This document shows positions 1-8,787 of a DNA stretch of 64,000 nt, piece after piece. Numbering within the stretch: the first letter of the stretch is position 1; each line of letters begins with the position of its first letter. Under the pieces are notes generated by a model that searched no databases, was not told the origin of the DNA, and was given only the letters and a program-made list of their open reading frames with translations. Location: contig JBHJGO010000027.1 of the NCBI GenBank assembly GCA_050331715.1, forward strand, positions 8,067 to 72,066, in the 5' to 3' direction. This stretch comes from JBHJGO01 sp050331715 (GTDB taxonomy: Bacteria; Cyanobacteriota; Cyanobacteriia; Cyanobacteriales; Microcoleaceae). The position numbers were made by a program, and so were the translations under genes.

Positions 1-335
1 CCAGCCAGTTGTTCATCTTGCCAGGTCTCAAAACTGTAGGCCCAGCCCGCCTGATGGAGGGCCAGATAGATTTCCTTCAGTTCCGATGAAATCCAGGTGG
101 TATCTCGATTGGCACAGCCCTCAACTACCGCCAGAAAATCACGATTGACGGCCACGGTAAAGCGATTTTGATTCAAAACCCGCTGGAGCGACTTTGGATA
201 GCGAAAGCGTTCATCGAGAGGGATTAAAGCTCGCCGCCGACTGGTATACCACCCTAGACCCTCCGATGGATCGTTTTCCATCAAGAAGTATCCCTGACTA
301 TTCTGTTCAATAATGGCAGCAATGTCATACCTCAT
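1..335 (-). CDS. aat: leucyl/phenylalanyl-tRNA--protein transferase, N-terminal part (runs off window)
   Basis: Reading the minus strand from an ATG at 335 gives 111 codons with no stop before base 1, so the 3' part lies outside the window. The peptide has the L/F-transferase signature: an FRYPKSLQRVL block near residues 44-54, then VNRDFLAVVEGCANR, a TTWIS segment, and AYSFETW before the cut. The enzyme moves Leu or Phe from aminoacyl-tRNA to proteins with N-terminal Arg or Lys, marking them for ClpS/ClpAP-type degradation in the N-degron pathway. It starts 50 bp after the treY stop on the same strand, so it may be read through from treZ-treY. Identity rests on motifs only. Confidence 0.9.
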   Translation of the reverse strand, partial: MRYDIAAIIEQNSQGYFLMENDPSEGLGWYTSRRRALIPLDERFRYPKSLQRVLNQNRFTVAVNRDFLAVVEGCANRDTTWISSELKEIYLALHQAGWAYSFETWQDEQLA

Positions 336-385
336 GGGGGTCGATTAATCTTTGAATGCTATTTTTGAACGTCTAAGGCATCACC

Positions 386-3211
386 CTAACCCTCTGCCGC
401 TGGAACAGGTTCCGTTTGATTCACCAAAACAGCCGCCGGAAAATTCTGTAAAATCTGACCAATTGGCAGAGAAGCCTGAGCTGGAATTTCCTGGGCGGTT
501 AAAACTTCTTGCAGGGTTGAGCCGACCAACTGACTGGGGATTTCAACCGCCGTGTCTTGCCAAACAGCCTCACCTAGGGGAAACGCATCCGGCTCGACCA
601 CAGAAGTTAGGAATCGAGGTGCGATTATAATTGCTACTGCATTGCCATAGTTACGGGCAAAAGCAACCACGTGGTTACGATACTTGCCTGTAACCATTAG
701 GGGCTGATAATTACCCTTTTGAAAAACTCCGACATATTGCTTCCGAGCCGCCAGAACTTGAGTAATTAAGAATAACTTTAGCCGTCCATCTTCCCAGGTA
801 ATGCGCAATTCCTCCAGTAAACTCATCATCCCTGTCTTACAGCGGCGCTTGATTTCCTGCAAAAACGACAAACGTTGTTGGAAATCAACAGGGCGACGGT
901 TATCCGGATCCACCATGCTCAAATCCCATAACTCTGTCCCCTGGTAGAAATCGGGTAGTCCTGGACTGGTCATTTTCAGCAGGGTTTGAGAGAGAGAATT
1001 GAAAATCCCGTAGAAAGCAACCTTTCGCTTGTAGGGACGGAAGGCCGCCAGGAATTCATTGATTTCTGAAGGTTGAAGAATCTGTTCCACAAATTCCATA
1101 AAGCCCTCTTCATAGACCGTATCCGGACGCAACCAGGCAGTGTGAACCTTGGCCTCCCGAATCGCCTTGATCACGTACTGCTTGACTCGCTCCACAAACC
1201 TGGGATATTTCTCCTCTGAGAATGGATAGGCCCCGACCAGGGTCTGATAGACAAAATACTCATCATTGCCGTCGGGAATCAGTTGCCCCTCGACATCCGC
1301 CTTCTTAGACCGATTTAAGCCAATCCAGTTTCTTACCTCGGCCTCCCATTCATCTGGAATCTCGGAAATCACATTCAACCGCGCCCGAACATCTTCACTG
1401 CGCTTGGTATCGTGGGTGGACGAAGCACTCATGGCCTGGGGCCAATTTTTAAACCGTTCCTGATTAAATTGATGAAATCCTTCCAGATCAATTCCGAAAT
1501 GCTGGGGCGCTCCGCCCACTTCATTCAAAGATAAGAACCGATTGTAAACGTAGAACAAAGTATCCTCGATTCCCTTTGCCGTTAGCGGACTGGAGAATTG
1601 CTGGAACTTCATGACGAAGTGCAACCAGAGCTGCTGATTTTCCTGACCAAAAAAGTTGGTATCGTAGTCCAGCAGTAGAAACTTCTCAATTAATGTCAAT
1701 TCATTCAAGAGTTCCGGTAACTTGCCCCTAGCCGCTCGAATCGCTTGTTGTACGTAGACCTGATCGCTTTTACTCACCCCATCTTCATTGATGTAGGTTC
1801 GATAGACGGGGAATCGGACTAGAACTTCCATAATTGCAGTTTTTAAACCCAGTAGTGTGAAGTCCCGTCCATACCGGTATTGACCCGCGATCCGCTTGAG
1901 TAAAAGAGCCAGGTTATCCGCATCTCCTGCCAGGTTCTTATCCGCAATCAGCCGCTTATTATCCACAACTAACTGGTCATAGGGCGCAGTCAGACCACTC
2001 ACATGCCGATAGATCTGATTAAACCGTTCTTCATTCGTCGCAAGACAAAACAAACCGTTCACGTAATTCAAGAACTCGTAGCCAGAGGTTCCCTGAATTG
2101 GCCATTTTTCAGGCAGTTCCTCTTCAAGTTCTAATATTTTCTCAACTGTAATATAAATATCCCCCACCTTGTCCCGTAACCATCGGAGATATTGCACCGG
2201 ATTGTACAAACCATCGATGTGATCAATTCGCACCCCATTAAATTTTCCGGACTTCACAAACTGACCAATCAAATCGTGGGTTTTGTGAAACACCTTTTCG
2301 TCTTCGACCTGGACACAAATTAACTCATTGATCGTAAAGAATCGACGGTAGTTTAATTCCTCCGCTCCCACCTTCCAAAAGGACAGCCGGAAAAATTGAT
2401 TGGATAGCAAATCATCTAGCAGATTAAAGCTATCTGGGTCGCCTGCTACACCATTAAAGCGTTCAATATTTTGATCGATAAACTCTTTGATTTGCTCGTT
2501 GTCCTGGTAGAGTTCCCAGAGTAAGCCCTTCACAAATAACGCTTGATCTCGACGCTGTTGGCTAGAGGTTTCTGCCGGGATATTTTTCAGAATATAAAGC
2601 ACACCCAATAGCTTGACAACATCTGGATGCCTGCGGCCCAATTTCCGAGATAAAAATCCTAAATCATGACTGATAAACTGGGCATAGGACTCAACCCGCA
2701 GATGAATTTTAAAATCGTAATAGTTAATGCTGAGTCCTTCCTCATCATAGGAGAGCTGTAGTTCACCATTCTCCAAGCATCGTCCATAGAAATCTCCTAA
2801 CAATGGAGTCAGAACCCGGCTCCGAATGTCCTCGTAGGTATGTTCCCAATCAATATCAAAGAAGTTGAAATATTCCGAGTCCGGCCCATACTCCAGAATA
2901 TCCATCAAAAAGTTATTCTGGCTATCATAGGCCATGTGGTTAGGAACGATATCCTGTACCCAACCCATTTCATATTCATCTAACGTCTCAATCAGCTCTT
3001 CAAATTCCTCCAGGGTTCCAAGTTCTGGATTGAGTTGATTGGGGTTGACCACATCGTAACCATGGGTACTGCCTTTCCTGGGTTTAAAAATGGGTGAAGC
3101 GTAGAGATCAGAAATGCCCAGTTCCTTCAGGTAAGGGACAATTCTCTGGGTATCTTCAAAGCCAAATTCGGGATTGAATTGAATTCGGTAGGTTGCAACA
3201 GGAATACGCAT
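386..3211 (-). CDS. treY: malto-oligosyltrehalose synthase (GH13)
   Basis: A 941-residue GH13-family enzyme that converts the reducing-end alpha-1,4 bond of a maltodextrin into an alpha,alpha-1,1 bond, giving maltooligosyl-trehalose. Visible motifs are THGYD (49-53), DIVPNHM (87-93), the nucleophile region GVRIDHIDGL with D330, the probable acid/base E357 in VEKIL, and an STHDTKR block further on carrying the third acidic residue. Length fits TreY (about 900-950), longer than ordinary alpha-amylases. ATG start at 3211. It lies 132 bp downstream of treZ on the same strand, the usual partner. With glgP in this window it places trehalose synthesis downstream of glycogen. Confidence 0.95.
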   Translation of the reverse strand: MRIPVATYRIQFNPEFGFEDTQRIVPYLKELGISDLYASPIFKPRKGSTHGYDVVNPNQLNPELGTLEEFEELIETLDEYEMGWVQDIVPNHMAYDSQNNFLMDILEYGPDSEYFNFFDIDWEHTYEDIRSRVLTPLLGDFYGRCLENGELQLSYDEEGLSINYYDFKIHLRVESYAQFISHDLGFLSRKLGRRHPDVVKLLGVLYILKNIPAETSSQQRRDQALFVKGLLWELYQDNEQIKEFIDQNIERFNGVAGDPDSFNLLDDLLSNQFFRLSFWKVGAEELNYRRFFTINELICVQVEDEKVFHKTHDLIGQFVKSGKFNGVRIDHIDGLYNPVQYLRWLRDKVGDIYITVEKILELEEELPEKWPIQGTSGYEFLNYVNGLFCLATNEERFNQIYRHVSGLTAPYDQLVVDNKRLIADKNLAGDADNLALLLKRIAGQYRYGRDFTLLGLKTAIMEVLVRFPVYRTYINEDGVSKSDQVYVQQAIRAARGKLPELLNELTLIEKFLLLDYDTNFFGQENQQLWLHFVMKFQQFSSPLTAKGIEDTLFYVYNRFLSLNEVGGAPQHFGIDLEGFHQFNQERFKNWPQAMSASSTHDTKRSEDVRARLNVISEIPDEWEAEVRNWIGLNRSKKADVEGQLIPDGNDEYFVYQTLVGAYPFSEEKYPRFVERVKQYVIKAIREAKVHTAWLRPDTVYEEGFMEFVEQILQPSEINEFLAAFRPYKRKVAFYGIFNSLSQTLLKMTSPGLPDFYQGTELWDLSMVDPDNRRPVDFQQRLSFLQEIKRRCKTGMMSLLEELRITWEDGRLKLFLITQVLAARKQYVGVFQKGNYQPLMVTGKYRNHVVAFARNYGNAVAIIIAPRFLTSVVEPDAFPLGEAVWQDTAVEIPSQLVGSTLQEVLTAQEIPAQASLPIGQILQNFPAAVLVNQTEPVPAAEG

Positions 3212-3223
3212 AGGTTTGAAGTT

Positions 3224-3300
3224 AGAAGAGGAAGTTGGTAATTGGCTATCAGCTATTAGGCATCAGCTATCAGGTATCAGGGATTAGCACTGAGGAAAAG
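3224..3300. repeat. short degenerate ATCAGCTAT-type repeats between treZ and treY
   Basis: The treZ-treY spacer contains several imperfect copies of a unit resembling ATCAGCTATTAGG/ATCAGGTATCAGG in a row. Such short tandem repeats are frequent in cyanobacterial intergenic DNA. No coding potential is visible and it has no clear terminator shape. A related string (GCTGATGGCTGACAGCTAA) occurs near 53570, just 3' of prs. Confidence 0.5.
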
Positions 3301-3343
3301 TGTTCAGAAGCAAACGGTTGAAGTCCCTGCTTCTGACTGCAAA

Positions 3344-5176
3344 TCAAACTTGGCAAACTATAACGCTTTGGGGTGGAAGGTTGAAAGCCTGCGAGGGTTC
3401 CAATGTTTCTGGGACTTGAGACCCTAAACCCATCCATTTAGGCTCTGTAGAATCAAGGCGCTTCTGCCAGGTTTGACCAGAGGCTTGTTTGATGGGAAAA
3501 GCTTCAACGGTTTGAGGCTGTTGATTGAAATTAATCGCGTAGAAAATTTCACTGTTGTCGCACCATTGGTGAACCGCGAGTACCTTTTGATCTTCTGAGC
3601 AATTCACAGTTTGACATTGCCGCTGTACTTGCTTCAACGCAGGAGTCTGACGTCGCAATTGAATCAGGGTTTGATACCAATTCCATAAAACCTGATGTTT
3701 GCCTTCGTTTCGTTGCTCCCACTTCAAAACACAGGTCTGGAAGGTTGCACCACACTGGGCATCGGGCGGTTCTCCTACGGCATGAAACGCTTCAAACTCT
3801 CGCTTGCGACCCTGACGGACAGCTTCCACCAGACCCGGATCGGAGTGACTAATGAAATACAAAAAGGGTGAATCTTCCCCATATTCCTCACCCATGAAGA
3901 GCATCGGGATGTAGGGGGATAGAATCACTGTCGCTGCCGCCAATTTCAAGGCGTCAAAGGAAACCAGATGCGTTAACCGCTCTCCTAACATTCGATTTCC
4001 CACCTGATCGTGGTTCTGACTACAGACAACGAATTGAGAGGGGGGGCGATCGCCTGCGTAGTTCCCGTGGTAGCGCTTGCGATCCGGGGAGTAGTTCCAG
4101 GAATAAACAAACCCTTCCTGGATGGCCTTAGCTAGATTCCCAACTTGGCCAAAGTCCTGGTAATAACCGCTATTCTCGCCCGTTAGAACAGTGTGAATAC
4201 AGTGATGGAAGTCATCGCTCCTCTGGGCATCAATTCCATGTCCTCCCTCATCTCTAGAGCGAATCACCCGCACATCATTCAGATCACTCTCCGCAATCAG
4301 ATAGAACTGACGACCTACCTGATGGGACAGGGCCAAAACTCGATCTGCCATCTCCTCCAGGATGTGCCGCGCTCCAAAGTCATAGATGGCGTGAACCGCA
4401 TCCAATCGGAGACCATCAATGTGGTAGTCCCGCAACCAATACAGGGCGTTTTCAATGAAGAAATTGCGAACGCCTGGGCTATGGGCATCATCAAAGTTCA
4501 GCGCCCGTCCCCAGGGGGTATTGTACCTGTCTGTAAAGTAGGGGCCAAATTCCTGAGTGTAGTTTCCCTCTGGGCCGAGGTGATTGTACACCACATCCAT
4601 CACCACCGCCATGCCCTGTTGATGGCAGGCATTGACCAACTGCTTTAGACCATCGGGGCCGCCATAGGACGCCTGAACGCCGTAGGGATAGACGCCATCG
4701 TAGCCCCAGTTGCGATTCCCCGGAAATTGGGCCACTGGCATCAGTTCTATTACATTGACTCCCAAAGACAGTAGGTCAGGAATCCGTTCAATAATTGCTG
4801 TGAAGGTTCCAGCCGTGGTGAACGTGCCAATATGCAGCTCGTAAACAACCCAATCTTCCAGAGGAATTCCTTGCCAATTTTGGTCTTGCCATTGAAAATC
4901 GTTGTGATCGACCACCGCTGAGGGTTTGTGTACATCCTCTGGTTGAAAGTTGGATGCGGGATCGGGCCGCACTAAATCTCCGTCCAACTGATAGCTATAG
5001 CGGGTTCCTGGCTGAATGTCAGTCGCAACAGCTCGCCAATGACCCGACGGGTCAAGTTCTAACGGGATAGTTCTTTCAGTCGGTGTAAAGATTTGGACGC
5101 TAACCTGTTTTTTCAGCGGAGCCCAAACGACAAACTCACAGCGTCCCTCTCCCTGATAAATTGCTCCAACTTTCAC
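3344..5176 (-). CDS. treZ: malto-oligosyltrehalose trehalohydrolase (GH13)
   Basis: A 610-residue GH13 enzyme that releases free trehalose from the product of TreY. Residues 1-90 form an N-terminal E-set/CBM48-like beta domain. The (beta/alpha)8 part carries VMDVVYNHLG (about 192-201), the nucleophile motif GLRLDA with D259, acid/base E296 in LIAESD, and the QNHDQVGNR block. The start is GTG at 5176. The gene precedes treY on the same strand, suggesting a treZ-treY operon. Trehalose is a common compatible solute in freshwater and desiccation-tolerant cyanobacteria, so osmotic or drought control is plausible, but I saw no regulatory site in the 222 bp upstream. Confidence 0.95.
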   Translation of the reverse strand: MKVGAIYQGEGRCEFVVWAPLKKQVSVQIFTPTERTIPLELDPSGHWRAVATDIQPGTRYSYQLDGDLVRPDPASNFQPEDVHKPSAVVDHNDFQWQDQNWQGIPLEDWVVYELHIGTFTTAGTFTAIIERIPDLLSLGVNVIELMPVAQFPGNRNWGYDGVYPYGVQASYGGPDGLKQLVNACHQQGMAVVMDVVYNHLGPEGNYTQEFGPYFTDRYNTPWGRALNFDDAHSPGVRNFFIENALYWLRDYHIDGLRLDAVHAIYDFGARHILEEMADRVLALSHQVGRQFYLIAESDLNDVRVIRSRDEGGHGIDAQRSDDFHHCIHTVLTGENSGYYQDFGQVGNLAKAIQEGFVYSWNYSPDRKRYHGNYAGDRPPSQFVVCSQNHDQVGNRMLGERLTHLVSFDALKLAAATVILSPYIPMLFMGEEYGEDSPFLYFISHSDPGLVEAVRQGRKREFEAFHAVGEPPDAQCGATFQTCVLKWEQRNEGKHQVLWNWYQTLIQLRRQTPALKQVQRQCQTVNCSEDQKVLAVHQWCDNSEIFYAINFNQQPQTVEAFPIKQASGQTWQKRLDSTEPKWMGLGSQVPETLEPSQAFNLPPQSVIVCQV

Positions 5177-5398
5177 GGCTTTCCCCTAGGATTTCAACTC
5201 TAAATACTTTACCCTGATCTGATGCCCTGAATTCTGAATTTCCAGGACAACCCCCTGGAGATCAAAACTAAAGCAGATGCCGCTAGTAGACTACAGTTTC
5301 CCAGCCGTTCGTATCTTCCCCAGGATTGAAATTGCTATTTTTGATTCGACGGCTGATTGACCAGAGCATCCAGCTCTCCTGAGTTCCGCAAGTTTGGT

Positions 5399-6418
5399 TC
5401 ACTCAATTCCCTCCAGTAACTTTGCAACCTGTTCTGGTTCTGGGAGTTGTCCCTGCAATTCTACGGGCACGGTAGAAACAATCTGGTAAGTTGCCACACC
5501 AATTGGTTTATTCGATTCTCGCAAGGCATACTCAACAATGGCCCGATTCTTTGATTTGCAGAGAATAATGCCAATAGCTGGATTTTCCTCCGGTAAGCGT
5601 ACCCGCTCATCCAAAGCCGCTAGATAGAATTGCATCTTTCCTACATATTCCGGTAAAAACTTGCCAATTTTCAGTTCTATGGCAATTAAGCACTTGAGTC
5701 TGCGATGATAAAGCAGCAAGTCAATAAAGTACTCTTCATCGGCAATTTCTAGACGATACTGACTGCCGATAAAGGCAAACATCCCGCCCATTTCCAATAG
5801 GAACGGTTCTACTCTAGCCAGAATAGCCTGTTCCAATTGACGTTCTGTATGTTCATCTCCTAGTTCCAGGAAATCAAAAGTATATTCGTCCTTGAGCGCT
5901 AGCTTGGCTTGATCACGAATTGTTTCTGGTAATCTCTGATCAAAATTAGTCTGGTTGAGCAATGTCTTTTCATAGGACTGGTTTTCAATTTGATGGACTA
6001 AGACATTCTTTGTCCAGCCAAATTTACGAGTCATCCGTAGATAAAATTCTCGTTCCAAGTCATCCTTGCACTTTTCCAGAATCACCAAATTGTGAGTCCA
6101 TCCAATTTCTGCCACCATTGGTGTCAGTTTTTCATTTCCTCTGTAGGTCAGGTATAACTCTCTCATCCTCCAGATGTTTCGCGGTGAAAAGCCACTAATG
6201 CCAGGAAACTCAGCTTGCAAGTCTGCTGCCAACTGTTCTACAACAGATTTCCCCCAGCCCGAAACTTGCTGACGAGCGACAATCAATTCACCGATATCCC
6301 AATAAAGATGAATTAATTCACAGTTTACCGCTTTCAGTGCCTCGTATTGGGCAGAGCGAATGCGTTGTTTTACATCAAGTAACAAGCTTTTGTAATCTTC
6401 AGATGCCTGATCCGTCAT
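5399..6418 (-). CDS. YhcG/DUF1016-family PDDEXK nuclease
   Basis: A 339-residue protein with the two-part DUF1016 layout. The helical N-terminal domain (about 10-150) includes HLYWDIGELI and SGFSPRNIWRMREFY-like segments. The C-terminal PDDEXK fold (about 180-330) shows a core of D233 (YFIDLLLYHRR) and E248-x-K250 (IAIELK), the spacing expected for a metal-dependent nuclease active site. Members sit in defence islands or near restriction systems but often stand alone, and the biological role is unsettled. Here it follows the amidase by 47 bp on the same strand, with no methylase or restriction partner nearby. Family call is firm; nuclease activity is inferred from the intact core. Confidence 0.88.
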   Translation of the reverse strand: MTDQASEDYKSLLLDVKQRIRSAQYEALKAVNCELIHLYWDIGELIVARQQVSGWGKSVVEQLAADLQAEFPGISGFSPRNIWRMRELYLTYRGNEKLTPMVAEIGWTHNLVILEKCKDDLEREFYLRMTRKFGWTKNVLVHQIENQSYEKTLLNQTNFDQRLPETIRDQAKLALKDEYTFDFLELGDEHTERQLEQAILARVEPFLLEMGGMFAFIGSQYRLEIADEEYFIDLLLYHRRLKCLIAIELKIGKFLPEYVGKMQFYLAALDERVRLPEENPAIGIILCKSKNRAIVEYALRESNKPIGVATYQIVSTVPVELQGQLPEPEQVAKLLEGIE

Positions 6419-6465
6419 TGTTGTAATCTACACGTGACTGCTTGCACACATCCAGACTGAGTCAC

Positions 6466-8307
6466 TTACTGACGATTCTCAACCCATTCCACAATGCCGT
6501 CGGCTAGCGTTGCAGCCAGTCGGCGCTGTTCTTGGGGATCAACAATCCATTCAAATTCCTCTGGATTGATCATGAAGCCTAGCTCTAGCAGGATTGAGGG
6601 CGCAACGGCCGGACGAGTCAAGGCCAGATTATTCCAAAAAACCCCGTAGGAGGGACGATCAAGCTTTTCTACTAAATAATTGTGCAGGAATACCGATAAG
6701 TTATGGGCTTGGGTATGGTACCAGAAGATGCCAATTCCTTGCGTCTCTAGAGCATTGCCATAGTCAGGCAGGGCATTGTAATGAACTGAAATTGCCAGAT
6801 CTGGTTCCTGTTGTTGAATCATTTCGACCCGATCTTTGGGAAATAAATCCTCTTCATTCTTCCGAGTCATAAAAACTCGTGCCCCCCGCTGAAGCAATTC
6901 CTGCTCTAGCAACCGAGACACCACAATATTGACATCTTTTTCAGGATAGCCCGTTGGCCCCCGCGCCCCTAGATCGTTTTGGCTGCCGTGGCCTGGATCG
7001 ATCAGAATAAACATCCCGGACAGGGGTTGAGATTCCACCGGGGAGGGGAACAATCGAGATTCTACCTGACCTAATTCCGGCGGATGTTTGAGGGAGAGTA
7101 CCAGAGTTGTACCGTCGTAGCGCAATTTATAACCCCATTGCTGGGAAGTTTTGAAATGAAAAGTGTATTGTACAGCGTCCTGGGTTTCGCCGAGGGGAGA
7201 CAGGACGGGTTGCCAGTCCATCCGCTCAATCAGGGGAATGACATCGAACCGAATGGTATCGGTATGAGCCGATGTGTTGTGCAGGGTGAGGGTTAGGCTG
7301 GTTTCATCCTGGGAAACGCAGAGGGGAACCGGAACCTGCAAGGGAAAGAAAACCTCTGTCCATGGCCCGGTTCGGCGGGAACTCACGCTTCGGATAAAGG
7401 ACTGGTGCGGAATTTCTCCCGTTAAAGTCCGAGTTTCATCGGCTTTGATCCAGCCTCCATAATCTAGCCGCAGGTAGTCTCCCTCTCGACCTGTGATCTG
7501 GGCTCTAGTGCCTTTCGGTAAAGGGGTTAACCGAGAGTAGGTGGTGCTAGGGCCGGTGCGAGCCACGCCTTCTGGAACCGTCACTTCGGCAATTTCAAAC
7601 TGCTCCGGCGAAAGGATTGTCACTTCTCCAGGAGCAACTTGGCTAACGGTGATTCCGGCCTGTTGCAGTTGGTATTCGGGCTGGCCGAGAGAGAATTGGT
7701 TCTGGTCAGATGGGAAAGTAATCTCAGCAGCAACTCTGGCGCAACCCCGGTATCGACCCGTTTGGGCAATGGGTTGGTTTGCACCTGTCAGTACCGCTTT
7801 GTTATCTGGTAATGCTGTCATCTGTGCTTGTGAAAACAGCGGAATGGTTTGGTCGGCTAACTTGACGGAAACTTGACTCCGAGGCGGGGCAACAGCACTA
7901 AAACAAATCCGTTCCCCAGGCAGTCGCGCGATATTAACAGCGGGTTCTAGCGACTCTGGGAGGAAAGTTATGCCCGGGGGCAGACTGGGTTGGCTGGGCA
8001 GACGGGTAATTTTCAGTTCAACTTCCTGGTCTTTGTGGCGCAGGGTGAAATTATTCTCCCCAATCTTTAGCGGCAACGTTGGGGCAAAATGTCCAGCGGG
8101 GGAGCGATTTTCAATCACCTGGCCATTAATCCGTACTTCAGCATCTGGAGCAGCAGTGCCGATAAAGAAAATTCGGTCAGAGGTGGTTTGGTGCTGCGCT
8201 GGAGGATAGGCAACATAAAGTGCTTGCTCTGTTGGTAGGGACAGGGCTTTCAATGGGCTCCCAAAAGCGACAAGGCTTCCTAGTAGTGCAGTTCCGATGT
8301 GTTTCAT
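6466..8307 (-). CDS. N-acetylmuramoyl-L-alanine amidase with SH3-like domain
   Basis: About 613 residues from ATG 8307, preferred over an upstream TTG because AAGGTG lies just before it. The N-terminus is a signal peptide. The middle is beta-rich with an SH3b-like segment (about 240-295: GPSTTYSRLTPLPKG, then GWIK). The last 185 residues are an Amidase_3 domain with zinc/catalytic motifs LIDPGHGSQNDLG, EKDVN, SVHYNAL and LLELGFM. It would cleave the amide between MurNAc and L-Ala in peptidoglycan in the periplasm, for cell separation or septal-junction perforation. It is the third gene of a unit with an RR-PP2C phosphatase and a HATPase kinase (18-bp gap), suggesting linked expression. Confidence 0.92.
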   Translation of the reverse strand: MKHIGTALLGSLVAFGSPLKALSLPTEQALYVAYPPAQHQTTSDRIFFIGTAAPDAEVRINGQVIENRSPAGHFAPTLPLKIGENNFTLRHKDQEVELKITRLPSQPSLPPGITFLPESLEPAVNIARLPGERICFSAVAPPRSQVSVKLADQTIPLFSQAQMTALPDNKAVLTGANQPIAQTGRYRGCARVAAEITFPSDQNQFSLGQPEYQLQQAGITVSQVAPGEVTILSPEQFEIAEVTVPEGVARTGPSTTYSRLTPLPKGTRAQITGREGDYLRLDYGGWIKADETRTLTGEIPHQSFIRSVSSRRTGPWTEVFFPLQVPVPLCVSQDETSLTLTLHNTSAHTDTIRFDVIPLIERMDWQPVLSPLGETQDAVQYTFHFKTSQQWGYKLRYDGTTLVLSLKHPPELGQVESRLFPSPVESQPLSGMFILIDPGHGSQNDLGARGPTGYPEKDVNIVVSRLLEQELLQRGARVFMTRKNEEDLFPKDRVEMIQQQEPDLAISVHYNALPDYGNALETQGIGIFWYHTQAHNLSVFLHNYLVEKLDRPSYGVFWNNLALTRPAVAPSILLELGFMINPEEFEWIVDPQEQRRLAATLADGIVEWVENRQ

Positions 8308-8325
8308 CACCTTCAAGCTTCAATC

Positions 8326-8787
8326 TTAGGATTCGACCGACGGTTGATTGGTCTGCAGTTTATTCTCCGGTGCTTGGATTAACCTGGCTTCAAGCCGCAA
8401 ACAGTTGCGACCATTTGTCTGTGGATTATAGCTGACTTGATCCATCAACCGATTCATAATCATCCAGCCATACCCACTTTCTTGTTTATCTTCCGGATTC
8501 GGTGGAATGTAATCCCCAATTTCGTAACCTTCGCCGTAGTCCCAAACTTCCAGAACAAGAATATGCCGATTCAACTCTAAGCAGATCTCAATTGTGAGAT
8601 TGGGTTGATCTTTATGGGCATGGCGAATCACGTTGGAGTATGCCTCAGCCAGAACCAGACGAATCCGATTCGATTGATTAGGCCAATCTTCCAGATCCCC
8701 CAGTTCGACTTCCAAACTGCTGAGCAGCCAGTTCTCAACCACGGGAAGAAATCGAATATCACTTGGAATATGGAGTTCAGTTTTCAT
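8326..8787 (-). CDS. anti-sigma-factor-like serine kinase (HATPase_c_2)
   Basis: A GHKL ATPase domain of about 153 residues starting at MKTEL (8787). A longer start at 8832 would lie far inside the upstream gene. The chosen ATG overlaps the upstream stop by 11 bp, typical of translational coupling. The N-box (LAEAYSNVIRHAH, with Glu and Asn) and the G1 box (DYGEGYEIG) are present. Such RsbW/SpoIIAB-type kinases phosphorylate anti-sigma antagonists or bind sigma factors; a paired PP2C phosphatase reverses the phosphorylation. The adjacent PP2C response regulator is the obvious partner. I see no STAS-domain antagonist gene in the window, so that component would be encoded elsewhere. Confidence 0.88.
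   Translation of the reverse strand: MKTELHIPSDIRFLPVVENWLLSSLEVELGDLEDWPNQSNRIRLVLAEAYSNVIRHAHKDQPNLTIEICLELNRHILVLEVWDYGEGYEIGDYIPPNPEDKQESGYGWMIMNRLMDQVSYNPQTNGRNCLRLEARLIQAPENKLQTNQPSVES

Noticed and set aside
4193..4648. 151-codon plus-strand frame inside treZ
   Set aside because: Entirely antisense to a certain gene, no ribosome site, no recognisable domain.
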